Under the pieces are notes generated by a model. It saw only the letters and a list, made by a program, of their open reading frames with translations, searched no databases and had not been told where the DNA came from. 64,000 nucleotides of DNA. Source: a bacterium (GTDB lineage: Bacteria; Bacteroidota; Bacteroidia; Cytophagales; Cyclobacteriaceae). Made by a program: the position numbers and the translations under genes. Below, piece by piece: positions 44,893-54,312 of this stretch (its first letter is position 1; every line of letters starts with the position of its first letter). The stretch spans positions 1-64,000 of the forward strand of contig JANSWY010000010.1 of the NCBI GenBank assembly GCA_024743255.1. Direction: 5' to 3'.

Positions 44893-45615
44893 TTATTCTA
44901 CTGAAAAACATCTGCGAGCTACCCTGGACCTAAGATCTTCCCAGTTTTCCATTTGTGATAGTGCCATTTCTCCATCTCCTCCAGGCAACTCAATTATTTT
45001 CTCATTAAGTGCACTTGTAACAAGGTGATGACCCAATTTACCCTTGGAGAGATAGCTACTAACAAAGATATCGTCCATATCTTCAGCTTCATCCGCAAAT
45101 GTTGGAAGATTACTTAAATCATATCGTTTGCAGAATATTAATCGTCCCTTGATTACATCCACGATTTTATCTTGTCCCGGATTAGAAATATGCTTAGCAC
45201 CTTTATGAATCTTGATCTTTCTTAGTTTCTTTTGGAAATCAGTCGGAAAAAAGCTCAAATCAGATCCCAATCTTACACCAGAGAACCCTACAGCTCTACC
45301 AGGAATGTAATTGTTTTCGAGCTCATTGATTAATATTTCAAGGCAATCAGAAGAACCCAATTGAAAATCATCATCGTGGGACATTATATAAGGAGTATCC
45401 GTGTATGCGGACAATCCCCACCTCGGCCAACACTTTAAATTTTGACTAGAATTTATGATTAAATCTAATCTATCATCCTCATATGGTGTATTAGCATTAT
45501 TCCAAAGGAATATCCTGCAACTTACAGACTGTGATTTTAATGATGAAATAATCTCAGGCAGGTTCTTCTTCCTCTTATAGTTCATTAACAACACAGTTAC
45601 CTTAGGCTCATTCAT
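44893..45615 (-). CDS. Glycosyltransferase, GT2-like
   Basis: 240 aa. The N-terminus has the GT-A opening strand and helix, VTVLLMNYKRKKNLPEIISSLKSQ, then a nucleotide-sugar pocket FLWNNA. The DXD metal-binding motif is present as SHDDDF after YTDTPYIM, as in family 2 transferases. It is short for a full GT2, with no membrane helices, so it is probably a soluble or membrane-associated cytoplasmic enzyme acting on a glycan or lipid precursor. It stands alone, without a polysaccharide cluster. Confidence 0.7.
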   Translation of the reverse strand: MNEPKVTVLLMNYKRKKNLPEIISSLKSQSVSCRIFLWNNANTPYEDDRLDLIINSSQNLKCWPRWGLSAYTDTPYIMSHDDDFQLGSSDCLEILINELENNYIPGRAVGFSGVRLGSDLSFFPTDFQKKLRKIKIHKGAKHISNPGQDKIVDVIKGRLIFCKRYDLSNLPTFADEAEDMDDIFVSSYLSKGKLGHHLVTSALNEKIIELPGGDGEMALSQMENWEDLRSRVARRCFSVE

Positions 45616-45662
45616 ATCGGGCTCAAAGCTAAATTAAATGAAACAATCCTTTCAAGGAAATC

Positions 45663-46007
45663 CTACAATATTCCCAATACATTTTCCGCTGGCCTTCCAA
45701 TGGCTGCTTTTTGCCCTTTCACTACAATTGGCCTTTCAATAAGAATCGGATTTTCTATCATTGCTTGAATCCATTCATCATCTGTTAAGTCTTGTCCTTT
45801 GTATTGCTCTTTAAAAACCTTTTCTCCTTTTCTAATTATTTCGGATGGTTTCACTCCAATTTTCGAAATAATGGCTTTCAACTCTTCAAAAGAAGGGCAA
45901 TATTTCAAATATTCAACAACCTGAACATTTTCTCCCCTTTCATTAAGCAATTTCAGAGTTTCTCTACTCTTTCCGCATCGTGGGTTGTGATAAATTACTG
46001 CACTCAT
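45663..46007 (-). CDS. arsC: ArsC-family arsenate reductase (glutaredoxin-linked type)
   Basis: 114 aa, the usual length. The catalytic Cys11 lies in YHNPRCGKSRETL, and the conserved arginine segments NPILIERPIVV and IGRPAENVL are intact. Members reduce arsenate to arsenite with glutathione/glutaredoxin, but many Bacteroidota copies have no ars neighbours and their true substrate is unproven. Here the ATG overlaps the hslV stop by one base (TAATG), so translation is coupled to a protease subunit rather than to an arsenite pump. Confidence 0.88.
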   Translation of the reverse strand: MSAVIYHNPRCGKSRETLKLLNERGENVQVVEYLKYCPSFEELKAIISKIGVKPSEIIRKGEKVFKEQYKGQDLTDDEWIQAMIENPILIERPIVVKGQKAAIGRPAENVLGIL

Positions 46008-46546
46008 TAATCTATTGTTTCGATTACAAGGTTATGATTCGTGTAAATACAAATATCCGCTGCAATATTTAAGCTCTCTCGAACGATATCCTCAGCAGTA
46101 AGGTTTTCTGCATGCTTTTTTAACGCAATTGCAGCTGACTGAGCATACATACTTCCAGAACCAATAGTTGCTATGCCATTATCCGGTTCAAGCACATCCC
46201 CTGTACCTGAAACGATAAGAACCTCTTCTTTATTGGCAACAATCAACATTGCTTCTAACTTCCTCAAGTAACGGTCCATTCTCCAATCCTTAGCCAACTC
46301 GATTGCTGCTCTTTTCATATTCGCACCATAAGTACTCAGTTTTTCATCAAACCTCTCAAGCAAAGTGAATGCATCCGCTGTAGATCCTGCAAAGCCCGTG
46401 ACTATTTTTCCATCTTGCAGTTTTCTGATTTTCTTAACGTTACTTTTAGCGACCGTATTTCCCATGGTCGCCTGACCATCTGCTCCTATAGCTACTTGCC
46501 CATTATGTACTACCGCACATACAGTAGTTGATTTTATCTTAGTCAT
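46007..46546 (-). CDS. hslV: HslV, peptidase subunit of the HslUV (ClpYQ) protease
   Basis: 179 aa. After a six-residue leader (MTKIKS) the mature N-terminal threonine (TTVCAVVHNG) is the catalytic nucleophile. The segments IGADGQATMGNTV, TGFAGSTADAFTL, AKDWRMDR and ADICIYTNHN match HslV closely. It forms a double-hexamer proteasome-like core that works with the ATPase HslU in the cytoplasm. hslU is not in this window, so the two are separated here, unlike in Escherichia coli. arsC follows with a one-base overlap. Confidence 0.95.
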   Translation of the reverse strand: MTKIKSTTVCAVVHNGQVAIGADGQATMGNTVAKSNVKKIRKLQDGKIVTGFAGSTADAFTLLERFDEKLSTYGANMKRAAIELAKDWRMDRYLRKLEAMLIVANKEEVLIVSGTGDVLEPDNGIATIGSGSMYAQSAAIALKKHAENLTAEDIVRESLNIAADICIYTNHNLVIETID

Positions 46547-46629
46547 ATCTCATTTATCTCTAATGGAAACAATACAATCAATCTTTGTTCCAAACATACA
46601 AACCGGGACAATATGTCAGTACAAATAAA

Positions 46630-46660
46630 AAATCCCGACATAAAGCCGGGATTTATTTCT
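46630..46660 (-). terminator. Intrinsic terminator after the PDH E2 gene
   Basis: AAATCCCG (46630-46637) pairs with CGGGATTT (46647-46654). On the minus strand the stem is followed by TTTTATTTGT; on the plus strand by ATTTCTTTTTT. It should end transcription of the E2 gene before hslV, whose start is about 85 nt further along. Confidence 0.8.
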
Positions 46661-46674
46661 TTTTTAATGATCTC

Positions 46675-48321
46675 TTAAATTAAAATTCTAACCGGATCTT
46701 CCAATAGCGACTTTAAAGTCTTAAGGAAAGCCGCAGCACTAGCTCCATCAACCGCACGGTGATCACTTGATAACGTCACTTTCATAACATTACCAGGAAC
46801 AAGTTGTCCATCTCTTACAACTGCAGTTTGCTTAATACCACCCACTGCCAGAATACATGCTTCAGGTGGGTTGATAATCGCTGTAAATTCTTCAACACCA
46901 AACATTCCAAGATTAGATATTGAAAACGTTCCTCCTTCCCAATCCGATGGTTGCAGTTTTTTATCTTTCGCCTTCTGTCCGAAATCTTTTATTTCAGAAG
47001 ATATATGTGACAATGACTTATTATCCGCAAACCTCACTACCGGTACAACCAAACCATCAGGAATTGCAACAGCAATACCAATATTGATATGATCGTGTTT
47101 TACAATCTTATCTCCTCTCCACGATACATTAATATCCAGGTTTTGTCTTAAAGCAGCAGCAGCAGCCTTAACAACCATGTCGTTGAAAGATATTTTTACC
47201 GGAGAAATTTCATTTAAACTCTTTCTTGCTTCTATTGCCTTGTCCATGTTTATTTCCATGGTCACATAGAAATGAGGAGCACTGAATTTACTCTCAGACA
47301 AACGCTTCGCAATAGTTTTTCTCATTTGCGAGATTGCAACGTCTTGTGATCTCTCCTCTCCTACAACCTGAGGCAAAACTACGCCAGGTGCTGAACTCTC
47401 TTGAGTCGCAGGTGCAGCTGAAGGAACAAAACTCTCAACATCTCTTTTTACAATTCGACCTCCCTCACCAGTTCCAGGAATAGACGCAATATCATATCCT
47501 TTTTCAGCAGCAAGTTTCTTTGCTAAAGGAGATGCAAGAATTCTTCCATTAGAATTTGGACCAGGTGCTGCGGTAACTGCTGGTGCAGCACTTTGTTGAA
47601 CAACTGGTGCTGAAGCAACTGGCGCTGCAGTCTCTTGAGCCGGAGCAGTACTTTCTACAGCCGGTGCTGATGAAGCTCCAGATGCGTGAGCTTTGATCAA
47701 TGTCTCAAAATCTGCTCCTTTTTCGCCTATGATCGCAATGATTCCATCTACCGGAACACTTTCACCAGGTTCTTTTGCGATGTACAACAGAACTCCATCG
47801 TTATATGATTCAAGCTCCATCGTTGCTTTGTCTGTTTCGACTTCAGCAAGGATATCCCCTGAACTTACAGTATCTCCTACTTTGGCCAACCAAGACGCAA
47901 TAACACCTTCTTCCATGGTATCACTCATCTTTGGCATTGTGATTACCTCCGCATTAATTCCTGATGTATCAATAGCCTCACCAGAACTTGATTCAGCAGC
48001 GCTTGCACTTGTAGCTGGTGCCTCTGCTGCCGTTGTAGTTCCTTCTGAACCTATACCTGCAATCAAAGAATCTATATTCTCACCCTTCTCACCGATGATA
48101 GCAATAATACCATCTACAGGGGCAGCTTCTTTTTCTTTTACTCCTATATATAACAATGTACCATCTTCATAAGATTCAAGTTCCATTGTCGCCTTATCTG
48201 TCTCTACTTCCGCAAGGATATCACCGGATGAAACGGAATCTCCTTCTTTTTTAAGCCATGATGCTATAACACCTTCTTCCATAGTGTCACTCATCTTTGG
48301 CATTCTAATCACTTCAGCCAT
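46675..48321 (-). CDS. pdhC: Pyruvate dehydrogenase E2 (dihydrolipoamide acetyltransferase)
   Basis: 548 aa. Two lipoyl domains with lipoylated Lys43 and Lys165 (both in VETDKATMELES), joined by Ala/Pro/Ser-rich flexible linkers; an E3/E1 peripheral-binding domain at about 260-297 (ASPLAKKLAAEKGYD, GTGEGGRIVKRDV); and the catalytic domain from about 320 with the active-site motif DHRAVDG (His521, Asp525). It transfers the acetyl group from lipoamide to CoA in the core of the pyruvate dehydrogenase complex. E1 and E3 genes are not adjacent. The two lipoyl domains are close copies at DNA level as well. Confidence 0.93.
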   Translation of the reverse strand: MAEVIRMPKMSDTMEEGVIASWLKKEGDSVSSGDILAEVETDKATMELESYEDGTLLYIGVKEKEAAPVDGIIAIIGEKGENIDSLIAGIGSEGTTTAAEAPATSASAAESSSGEAIDTSGINAEVITMPKMSDTMEEGVIASWLAKVGDTVSSGDILAEVETDKATMELESYNDGVLLYIAKEPGESVPVDGIIAIIGEKGADFETLIKAHASGASSAPAVESTAPAQETAAPVASAPVVQQSAAPAVTAAPGPNSNGRILASPLAKKLAAEKGYDIASIPGTGEGGRIVKRDVESFVPSAAPATQESSAPGVVLPQVVGEERSQDVAISQMRKTIAKRLSESKFSAPHFYVTMEINMDKAIEARKSLNEISPVKISFNDMVVKAAAAALRQNLDINVSWRGDKIVKHDHINIGIAVAIPDGLVVPVVRFADNKSLSHISSEIKDFGQKAKDKKLQPSDWEGGTFSISNLGMFGVEEFTAIINPPEACILAVGGIKQTAVVRDGQLVPGNVMKVTLSSDHRAVDGASAAAFLKTLKSLLEDPVRILI

Positions 48322-48459
48322 TCAAATTAGTATTACGATTAATTAGGATTTTGGTCAAATTTAACCCAGAGGTCTATATAAACCAACAATAGAACATTGA
48401 ATTAATTGGAATAATTGCAATAAAACGATAGCATTACATAGAAAAATGGAAATTAATCA

Positions 48460-49422
48460 ATGCCTTTAGAATTCAATGATCAATATGTACCCCCGAAGTG
48501 GCTTTTTGAAGGGCATTTGCAGACTATTTATCCTGGAATTCTAAGAAAATTTAAGAACCCACATCAATTCAATCGATTCAGAGTAAATACGGATGATGAA
48601 GATTTCCTGGATCTTGATTATTGGAACAACCAAAATAGCCGATTAGTGATAATCTCCCACGGCCTTGAAGGAAGTTCTGACCGACCTTATATCCAGGGAG
48701 CTGTCAAGATTTGTGTCGACAATGGCTTTGACGTAATTGCATGGAATTACCGTGGTTGTAGCGGAGAAATTAACAAGAAAGCAAGATTTTATCACAGCGG
48801 CGCAACAGATGATTTAGACACAATAATTAAATGGGCAGAAGCAGCCAATGATTATTCTGAAATTATGCTGGTTGGATTTAGTTTAGGTGGTAATCTCACC
48901 CTTAAATATCTTGGTGAAGAAACCTCCATAAAATCCAGCTCTATTAAAAAAGCAATGGTTTACTCCGTACCAATAGATTTAAAAGCAGGTTCGCTGAATA
49001 TAAATCGATTATCCAATACTCTTTACTCAAGAAGATTTTTAAAGTCTATGAGTAAGAAAGTACAAATTAAGAGTAAACTGATGCCTGATGAGATCTCTGC
49101 AACACCTCTAAAGCAAATTAAAACATTGTATGATTTCGATGAACGGTATACTGCTCCATTGCACGGGTTTCAGGATGCTGAGGAATATTACAAACAATGT
49201 AGTGCAATCAACTACGTACAGAATATTGAAATTGAAACTCGAATCGTCAATGCATTGAATGATCCGCTGCTGCCAGCCGAGTGTCTTGATGGAACAAAAT
49301 TCAAGAACAATCAATATGTTACAATGGAACTTACAAATCAAGGAGGCCATTGCGGGTATCCAACATTTGGTGAGGATGAGTTTTACTGGTCTGAAAAACA
49401 TCTAATTGATTTCCTGAAATGA
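48460..49422 (+). CDS. YheT-family alpha/beta hydrolase
   Basis: 320 aa. The start PPKWLFEGHLQTIYPGI is the signature opening of the YheT/ABHD1-3 family. Catalytic residues: Ser141 in VGFSLGGN, an Asp in NALNDPLLP and a His in NQGGHCGYP; ISHGLEGSSDRPY supplies the oxyanion loop. Members are esterases or lipases of uncertain natural substrate. Its stop overlaps the next gene by 4 nt (ATGA), coupling it to a SRAP-like protein. Confidence 0.9.
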   Translation: MPLEFNDQYVPPKWLFEGHLQTIYPGILRKFKNPHQFNRFRVNTDDEDFLDLDYWNNQNSRLVIISHGLEGSSDRPYIQGAVKICVDNGFDVIAWNYRGCSGEINKKARFYHSGATDDLDTIIKWAEAANDYSEIMLVGFSLGGNLTLKYLGEETSIKSSSIKKAMVYSVPIDLKAGSLNINRLSNTLYSRRFLKSMSKKVQIKSKLMPDEISATPLKQIKTLYDFDERYTAPLHGFQDAEEYYKQCSAINYVQNIEIETRIVNALNDPLLPAECLDGTKFKNNQYVTMELTNQGGHCGYPTFGEDEFYWSEKHLIDFLK

Positions 49423-50108
49423 TTGATAGATACGTCATAGCCACAGATTCTGCTACTCTTAACCAAAAGTTTAACCTCAACTCTGAAAATGTACTGGATT
49501 CCACATTTAATGCCTTCCCCACTAAACTCTTACCTGTTATTACAAATGAGAACCCAGAAGGATTATCTTACTTCTTTTGGGGGCAAACTCCTGAGTGGAG
49601 TAATCAAAAGAAATTGAGCCAAAAGTTCTTTAATGTCCCCAGCGATGAGGTATTTAAGAAAGCAAGCTATAAAAACTCGGCTCTGAAATCGAGGTGCATT
49701 GTACCTATGACAGGATTTTATCTTTGGAGAAAAGTAGGCAAAAAAACATCCGTTCCATACTATTATAGCCCAGAATCAAAAGAAGTAATGGCGGTAGCCG
49801 GAATCTGGGAGGAATACTCAGACTTTGATGGAAATAATTATCATATCTTTAATATGGTAACAAGTATTCCAGGCAATGAAGGTAAAATCGAGATGCCTCA
49901 TATCCTAAATAATTCTGACCAATCAATCTGGTTATCTCCAGATTCTGATCAAGAAAAATTGACTGAAGTTATCAAGGAAAATTCCAATATTTCATTAGTT
50001 TCGCATACAGTGTCTCCGTTAATAGCGAAGACAGATGTAGACAACCAAACGCTCATCACGCACCAGCCACCCTCAGACCAACATGGTAATTACACCTTGT
50101 TTGGCTAG
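49419..50108 (+). CDS. SRAP (YedK/HMCES)-like protein lacking catalytic residues
   Basis: 229 aa. The overall SRAP pattern is recognisable: MIDRYVIATD (compare MCGRYA at the start of the family), FNVPSDEV (compare NAR-x-E), RCIVPMTGFYLWRK (compare R-C-(I/L)-x-P-x-x-GFYEWKK), VMAVAGIWEEY and a VSHTVSP strand near the end. The catalytic Cys2, which binds abasic sites, is Ile; Gly3 is Asp; the active-site Glu of GFYEW is Leu102; and the IH-x-RMP motif is reduced to IEMPHIL, losing the His. The Asn of NAR is kept (Asn72). It is probably not able to crosslink abasic DNA. Coupled by ATGA to the YheT-like hydrolase. Confidence 0.75.
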   Translation: MIDRYVIATDSATLNQKFNLNSENVLDSTFNAFPTKLLPVITNENPEGLSYFFWGQTPEWSNQKKLSQKFFNVPSDEVFKKASYKNSALKSRCIVPMTGFYLWRKVGKKTSVPYYYSPESKEVMAVAGIWEEYSDFDGNNYHIFNMVTSIPGNEGKIEMPHILNNSDQSIWLSPDSDQEKLTEVIKENSNISLVSHTVSPLIAKTDVDNQTLITHQPPSDQHGNYTLFG

Positions 50109-50149
50109 AGATTAGCAACTATTGGGGTACGTATTTGCCCCTGAAATAC

Positions 50150-50180
50150 TTGAATAATTCAATTTTTAAGCATATACTTA
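50150..50180 (+). promoter_or_regulatory. Candidate promoter for the first TPR-PD40-OmpA gene
   Basis: TTG at 50150-50152, 20 nt, then TATACTTA at 50173-50180; two bases deviate from TAnnTTTG. The ATG is 18 nt downstream. Weak. Confidence 0.25.
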
Positions 50181-50198
50181 CTGTGTAGCAATTGTGGT

Positions 50199-52190
50199 AT
50201 GGAAAAGAAAATTACTCTAAAAATCGTTTTTGGCGTTTGCCTGTTCCTCGTATTTGGTAATGTCCTTGGACAGAATATCAACAAACTAGAAGTTGAGGCA
50301 GAGACATTTTTTTATCAGGAAGACTTTAAAAGTGCGCTTCCTTTATTTGAAAAAATCTTACAAAAAGACAAGAACAATAACTTGGCAAAGTACAAAGTTG
50401 AGATATGTTCTTTACTCACCTATTACAGAGAGAAGCCTCTGGATTTAGTCCTTGCATACGAAAAAACCAGAGGTAGATCAGATAAGTTCTTCTACTATTG
50501 GTTAGGAAGAATTTACATGCGCAAGTACATGTTTGAAGAAGCTATTGCCTCTTTTGACAAGTTTTTAAACATTAAAGCGTATAAAAGCCCTGAAATTTTG
50601 GCTGAAACAGACCGTTTCAGAGATTGGGCAATTAGATCAAAAGAATTTTTTGATATTCCTGACGAATATGAAATTCACCCTCTTGGAAGTGACGTGAACT
50701 CTCCTTACGCGGAATTAAGTCCAGTTTTCTTTGAGGAAACAAATGAGCTATTATTCACTTCGAACAGAAGATCTGATGGAAAAGGTAAAGATGAAAAATT
50801 CCATGTATACCATTCCATCAAAACAGGAGATAGGTGGTCTGAGCCCACTCAAGTAAATGTTCTTGGTGAATTCCCTAGGAAACAGGCAAATATTGAAGCC
50901 GTAAATACAGATGGAAAACTCTTCATGTACAGAAATGTAAAAGGTGGAGATCTATATTATAGTGAACCTACAGGCTCTGGCAGATGGAGTCCTCCAGCAG
51001 AATTTGACAGTAAGATTACAAATACTCACCTGGAAGCACATTTTTTCATTTCACAGGATGAAGATAGAGTGATTTTTGCATCAGATAAAGATGGGAGAAC
51101 TAAAGGGTTAGAGCTTTATCAATCGTTCAAAGATCCTGTATCTGGTGAATGGTCGAAACCGGTCCCTATGGATGATGTAATCAACTCAGAATTTGATGAA
51201 GACAGTCCATATCTGACTCCAGATGGAAAGACATTATACTTCGCCTCCAATGGTCATAACACTTTAGGAAAGTACGATATTTTCAAGACAAATTTCGATG
51301 AAGCCACTGGAACATGGTCTGAGCCAGAGAACATGGGATTCCCAATTAATACTCCTGATGATGAAGTAAATTTCAAAATGAATGATGATGTGAGATCTGG
51401 TTACTTTTCTTCAGACCGTTATAATTCATTAGGTGAACACGATATATATTTCTTCTGGGAGATCAGCAAGGTTACAATTGCTGGTAGAATCCTGGATAAA
51501 GCGACCAATAAGCCTCTTCTTGAAGGAACAGAGATAAAATTCCACCCTTCAGGATATGATGATGAAGCATTTGTTGCGTACACCGACGAGAATGGTAACT
51601 ACGACACTGAGATAATTTCAGACGAAACTTTCCGTGTGGAAATTATTGAAGATGGCAAAGTTGTTCACAATGACACATATGAGGTTCATGCAACAGGCGG
51701 TCAATCAATGGAATTGAAGAAAGACTTTATTGTGACTGGCCTTACTGTAGCCGAGATTGAACAGATTGATGCTGAGAGAGATGAGGTTATTGAATTTAAG
51801 GAGGAGCTTACAGAGATTTCATTTCTTGGAAACAAATTTAGAGCAGGAAATAAAGCTGTTACCAGAAATATCTATTTTGATTTCGGACAATCAACAATTA
51901 AAGAAGGTTCCGAACAAGCTCTAAATGATCTGTACAAGGTAATGAAAGACTACCCGAGCCTGAAAATTGAAATCGGTGGACATACAGATAACGTTGGTAG
52001 TCATGATTCAAATATGAAATTATCACTAGCAAGAGCTAAGAAAGTAGCTTATTGGCTTACCGACAAAGGAATTAGCAGATACAGAATAAAACCTAAGGGT
52101 TACGGCGAAACAAAACCTCTTGCTTCTAACGATGATGAGGAGATGGGTAGAGAATTAAACAGAAGAATTGAGATTATCGTGTTAGAATAA
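50199..52190 (+). CDS. TPR-PD40-OmpA protein, PorE-like layout (first paralogue)
   Basis: 663 aa. Signal peptide; TPR-like helices at about 28-150 (FYQEDFKSALPLFEKIL, YYWLGRIYMRKYMFEEAIAS); PD40 propeller repeats at about 165-430 (SPYAELSPVFFEETNELLFTS, DSPYLTPDGKTLYFASNGH); a carboxypeptidase-regulatory-like domain (AGRILDKATNKPLLEGTEI); and a C-terminal OmpA domain (IYFDFGQSTI, GGHTDNVGSHDSN, ELNRRIEI). This order matches PorE (PG1058) of the Porphyromonas gingivalis type IX secretion system, but many paralogues exist, so a T9SS role is only possible. Outer-membrane or periplasmic, peptidoglycan-tethered. A close paralogue follows 80 nt later. Confidence 0.88.
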   Translation: MEKKITLKIVFGVCLFLVFGNVLGQNINKLEVEAETFFYQEDFKSALPLFEKILQKDKNNNLAKYKVEICSLLTYYREKPLDLVLAYEKTRGRSDKFFYYWLGRIYMRKYMFEEAIASFDKFLNIKAYKSPEILAETDRFRDWAIRSKEFFDIPDEYEIHPLGSDVNSPYAELSPVFFEETNELLFTSNRRSDGKGKDEKFHVYHSIKTGDRWSEPTQVNVLGEFPRKQANIEAVNTDGKLFMYRNVKGGDLYYSEPTGSGRWSPPAEFDSKITNTHLEAHFFISQDEDRVIFASDKDGRTKGLELYQSFKDPVSGEWSKPVPMDDVINSEFDEDSPYLTPDGKTLYFASNGHNTLGKYDIFKTNFDEATGTWSEPENMGFPINTPDDEVNFKMNDDVRSGYFSSDRYNSLGEHDIYFFWEISKVTIAGRILDKATNKPLLEGTEIKFHPSGYDDEAFVAYTDENGNYDTEIISDETFRVEIIEDGKVVHNDTYEVHATGGQSMELKKDFIVTGLTVAEIEQIDAERDEVIEFKEELTEISFLGNKFRAGNKAVTRNIYFDFGQSTIKEGSEQALNDLYKVMKDYPSLKIEIGGHTDNVGSHDSNMKLSLARAKKVAYWLTDKGISRYRIKPKGYGETKPLASNDDEEMGRELNRRIEIIVLE

Positions 52191-52270
52191 GCATTTCAGC
52201 TTCTCGTTTTTGCTAGAGTTAGGACATAGGAAATAACATTAGAAAGCTTTGATAAGCATAAGATGATGTT

Positions 52271-54250
52271 ATGTTGAAGATTTATAAAATAGCGCTTTTG
52301 ATGTTGTGCGGTTTCAGTAGTCAAGTACTGGTAGCTCAGAATATTTATAAACTTGAAAACAGAGCAGAAGCGCTTTTTTATGATGAGGATTTCACTGAGG
52401 CAATGAAATATTATGATCAGGTTTTATCTTTAAAACCAAGTCATGGCCTTGCCAAATACAAAATCGAAATCTGTTCTTTGCTCACATGTTGTAGAGAAAA
52501 ATCCCTTGATAAATTACTGGGTTATCAGAACACCCGTGGTAAGTCTGATAAGTTTTACTATTACTGGCTGGGTCGAATCTACCTGGAGAAATACAAATTT
52601 GAAGAATCTATAGCGTCCTTCAATAAATTCCTCAACCTAAAAGCTTACAAAAGCAAAACAATTCAAGAGGAAACTAAAGAACTAATAGAATACGCCCAAC
52701 ACGCCAAGAAATTCTTTGACGAAAGGGACGAATATGAAATCCACCCAATGGGCCACAAAATCAACACCTCATTCGATGAGTTAAGCCCAGTTTACTTCAA
52801 AGGAAGTGATGAATTACTTTTCACCTCAGACCGAAATGGATCTGACAAGTCGAAAAACCAGGAATTTGGCGTATTCCATTCTGTAAAAAAGGATGGGGAA
52901 TGGTCTGAGCCTACTCCAGTCCCTGGACTGGGAAGATTTCCACGGAACCTTTCAAATATTGAAGTGGTCAATAAAGACAAAAAACTTTATGTCTATGGGA
53001 ATCCAAAAGGTGAAGATCTATTTGAAAGTCACCCAGACGGCCATGCTCATTGGACAGCACCGGACGAATTTGACCCTAAAATTTCACACATTCATTTGAA
53101 ATCTAATTTTTATATCTCAGCAGATGAAAGCCATGTAATTTTCACATCCGCCAAAGATTACAAAAACAATGGATTTGATTTATATGAATCCTATCGGGAT
53201 AAATCAACAGGCAAATGGTCAAAACCCACACCATTACCTGGGTTAGTCAATACAGAATATGATGAAGACAGTCCCTACATCACTAAAGATGGCAAAACAC
53301 TATATTTTTCTTCGGATGGTCATAATTCAATAGGTAATTATGATGTGTTTAAATCCACATATGATAATTCCAGTAAATCCTGGGGGCAACCGGTGAATAT
53401 GGGCTACCCAATCAATACTCCAGATGACGAATTAAGCTTTAAGATCAATGATGATAATCGATCAGGGTATTTCAGCTCGGATAGATATGGGACTAAAGGG
53501 GCTCATGATATATTCTTCTTTTGGCTCACCAGTGATGTGGTGGTTAAAGGCGTGGTAGCAGACAGTGATGGTAATCCTATTCCCAATGTGATGGTAAAGT
53601 TCATTCCAGAAGGACACACAAACGAAGAATTCATCATGTTGACAGATGATAAAGGTAAATATGAAATCACTACTATCTCTGATGAATTCATTGATGTCGA
53701 AATCCTGAGAGATAATAAGGTCATTCATTATGACACGTTCCAAATTGAACCAACAGCAGGAATACAAAAAGCTATAAAGGTAAACTTTCAAGTAATAGAG
53801 GAAACACCTGCAGTTGCACTAACCACATCCATCGATGAAAATGAAATTATTACAATTGAAGATGAAATAGTACCAATAAACTTTTTGGGAAATAAATTCA
53901 GACGTGGTAATAAAGCACTTACCAGGAATATATATTTTGATTATGCTTCAGCCCGCTTAAAAACTGAATCCAACGAAAAACTAAATCAATTATTAACTGT
54001 TTTAAAGGACAACCCAGAACTTCAAATTGAAATACAAGGCCACACGGACAATCAAGGGTCTGATCAAATTAACATGAAACTATCTGATGAAAGAGCAGTA
54101 AGTGTGGCATCCTGGTTAATTCAAGAAGGTGTGGAACCTACCCGACTGAAAACTAAGGGATTTGGTGAATCAAGGCCTTTGGCTAGTAATGATGATGAAG
54201 AGATGGGCAGAGAACTCAACAGAAGAATTGAGATCCTGGTTATTGAATAA
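52271..54250 (+). CDS. TPR-PD40-OmpA protein, PorE-like layout (second paralogue)
   Basis: 659 aa, same domain order as the preceding gene: signal peptide, TPR-like helices (YYWLGRIYLEKYKFEESIASF), PD40 repeats (DELSPVYFKGSDELLFTSDRN, DSPYITKDGKTLYFSSDGH), carboxypeptidase-regulatory-like domain (KGVVADSDGNPIPNVMVKF) and OmpA domain (GHTDNQGSDQIN, ELNRRIEI). The last stretch, LASNDDEEMGRELNRRIEI, is identical in both, and much of the TPR part is too, so this is a fairly recent tandem duplication. The two may be alternative or paired surface-complex subunits. No PorP/SprF-type partner is adjacent. Confidence 0.88.
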   Translation: MLKIYKIALLMLCGFSSQVLVAQNIYKLENRAEALFYDEDFTEAMKYYDQVLSLKPSHGLAKYKIEICSLLTCCREKSLDKLLGYQNTRGKSDKFYYYWLGRIYLEKYKFEESIASFNKFLNLKAYKSKTIQEETKELIEYAQHAKKFFDERDEYEIHPMGHKINTSFDELSPVYFKGSDELLFTSDRNGSDKSKNQEFGVFHSVKKDGEWSEPTPVPGLGRFPRNLSNIEVVNKDKKLYVYGNPKGEDLFESHPDGHAHWTAPDEFDPKISHIHLKSNFYISADESHVIFTSAKDYKNNGFDLYESYRDKSTGKWSKPTPLPGLVNTEYDEDSPYITKDGKTLYFSSDGHNSIGNYDVFKSTYDNSSKSWGQPVNMGYPINTPDDELSFKINDDNRSGYFSSDRYGTKGAHDIFFFWLTSDVVVKGVVADSDGNPIPNVMVKFIPEGHTNEEFIMLTDDKGKYEITTISDEFIDVEILRDNKVIHYDTFQIEPTAGIQKAIKVNFQVIEETPAVALTTSIDENEIITIEDEIVPINFLGNKFRRGNKALTRNIYFDYASARLKTESNEKLNQLLTVLKDNPELQIEIQGHTDNQGSDQINMKLSDERAVSVASWLIQEGVEPTRLKTKGFGESRPLASNDDEEMGRELNRRIEILVIE

Positions 54251-54312
54251 TTGAGTGGGAAATATCATTCAATTAAAGTCTGCATTTTATAAATTGCTGA
54301 AAAATAAACAAC

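Noticed and set aside
47693-48172. 159-aa plus-strand frame across the lipoyl domains of E2
   Set aside because: It is the antisense of the Ala/Pro/Ser-rich linkers and lipoyl domains; composition explains the lack of stops.
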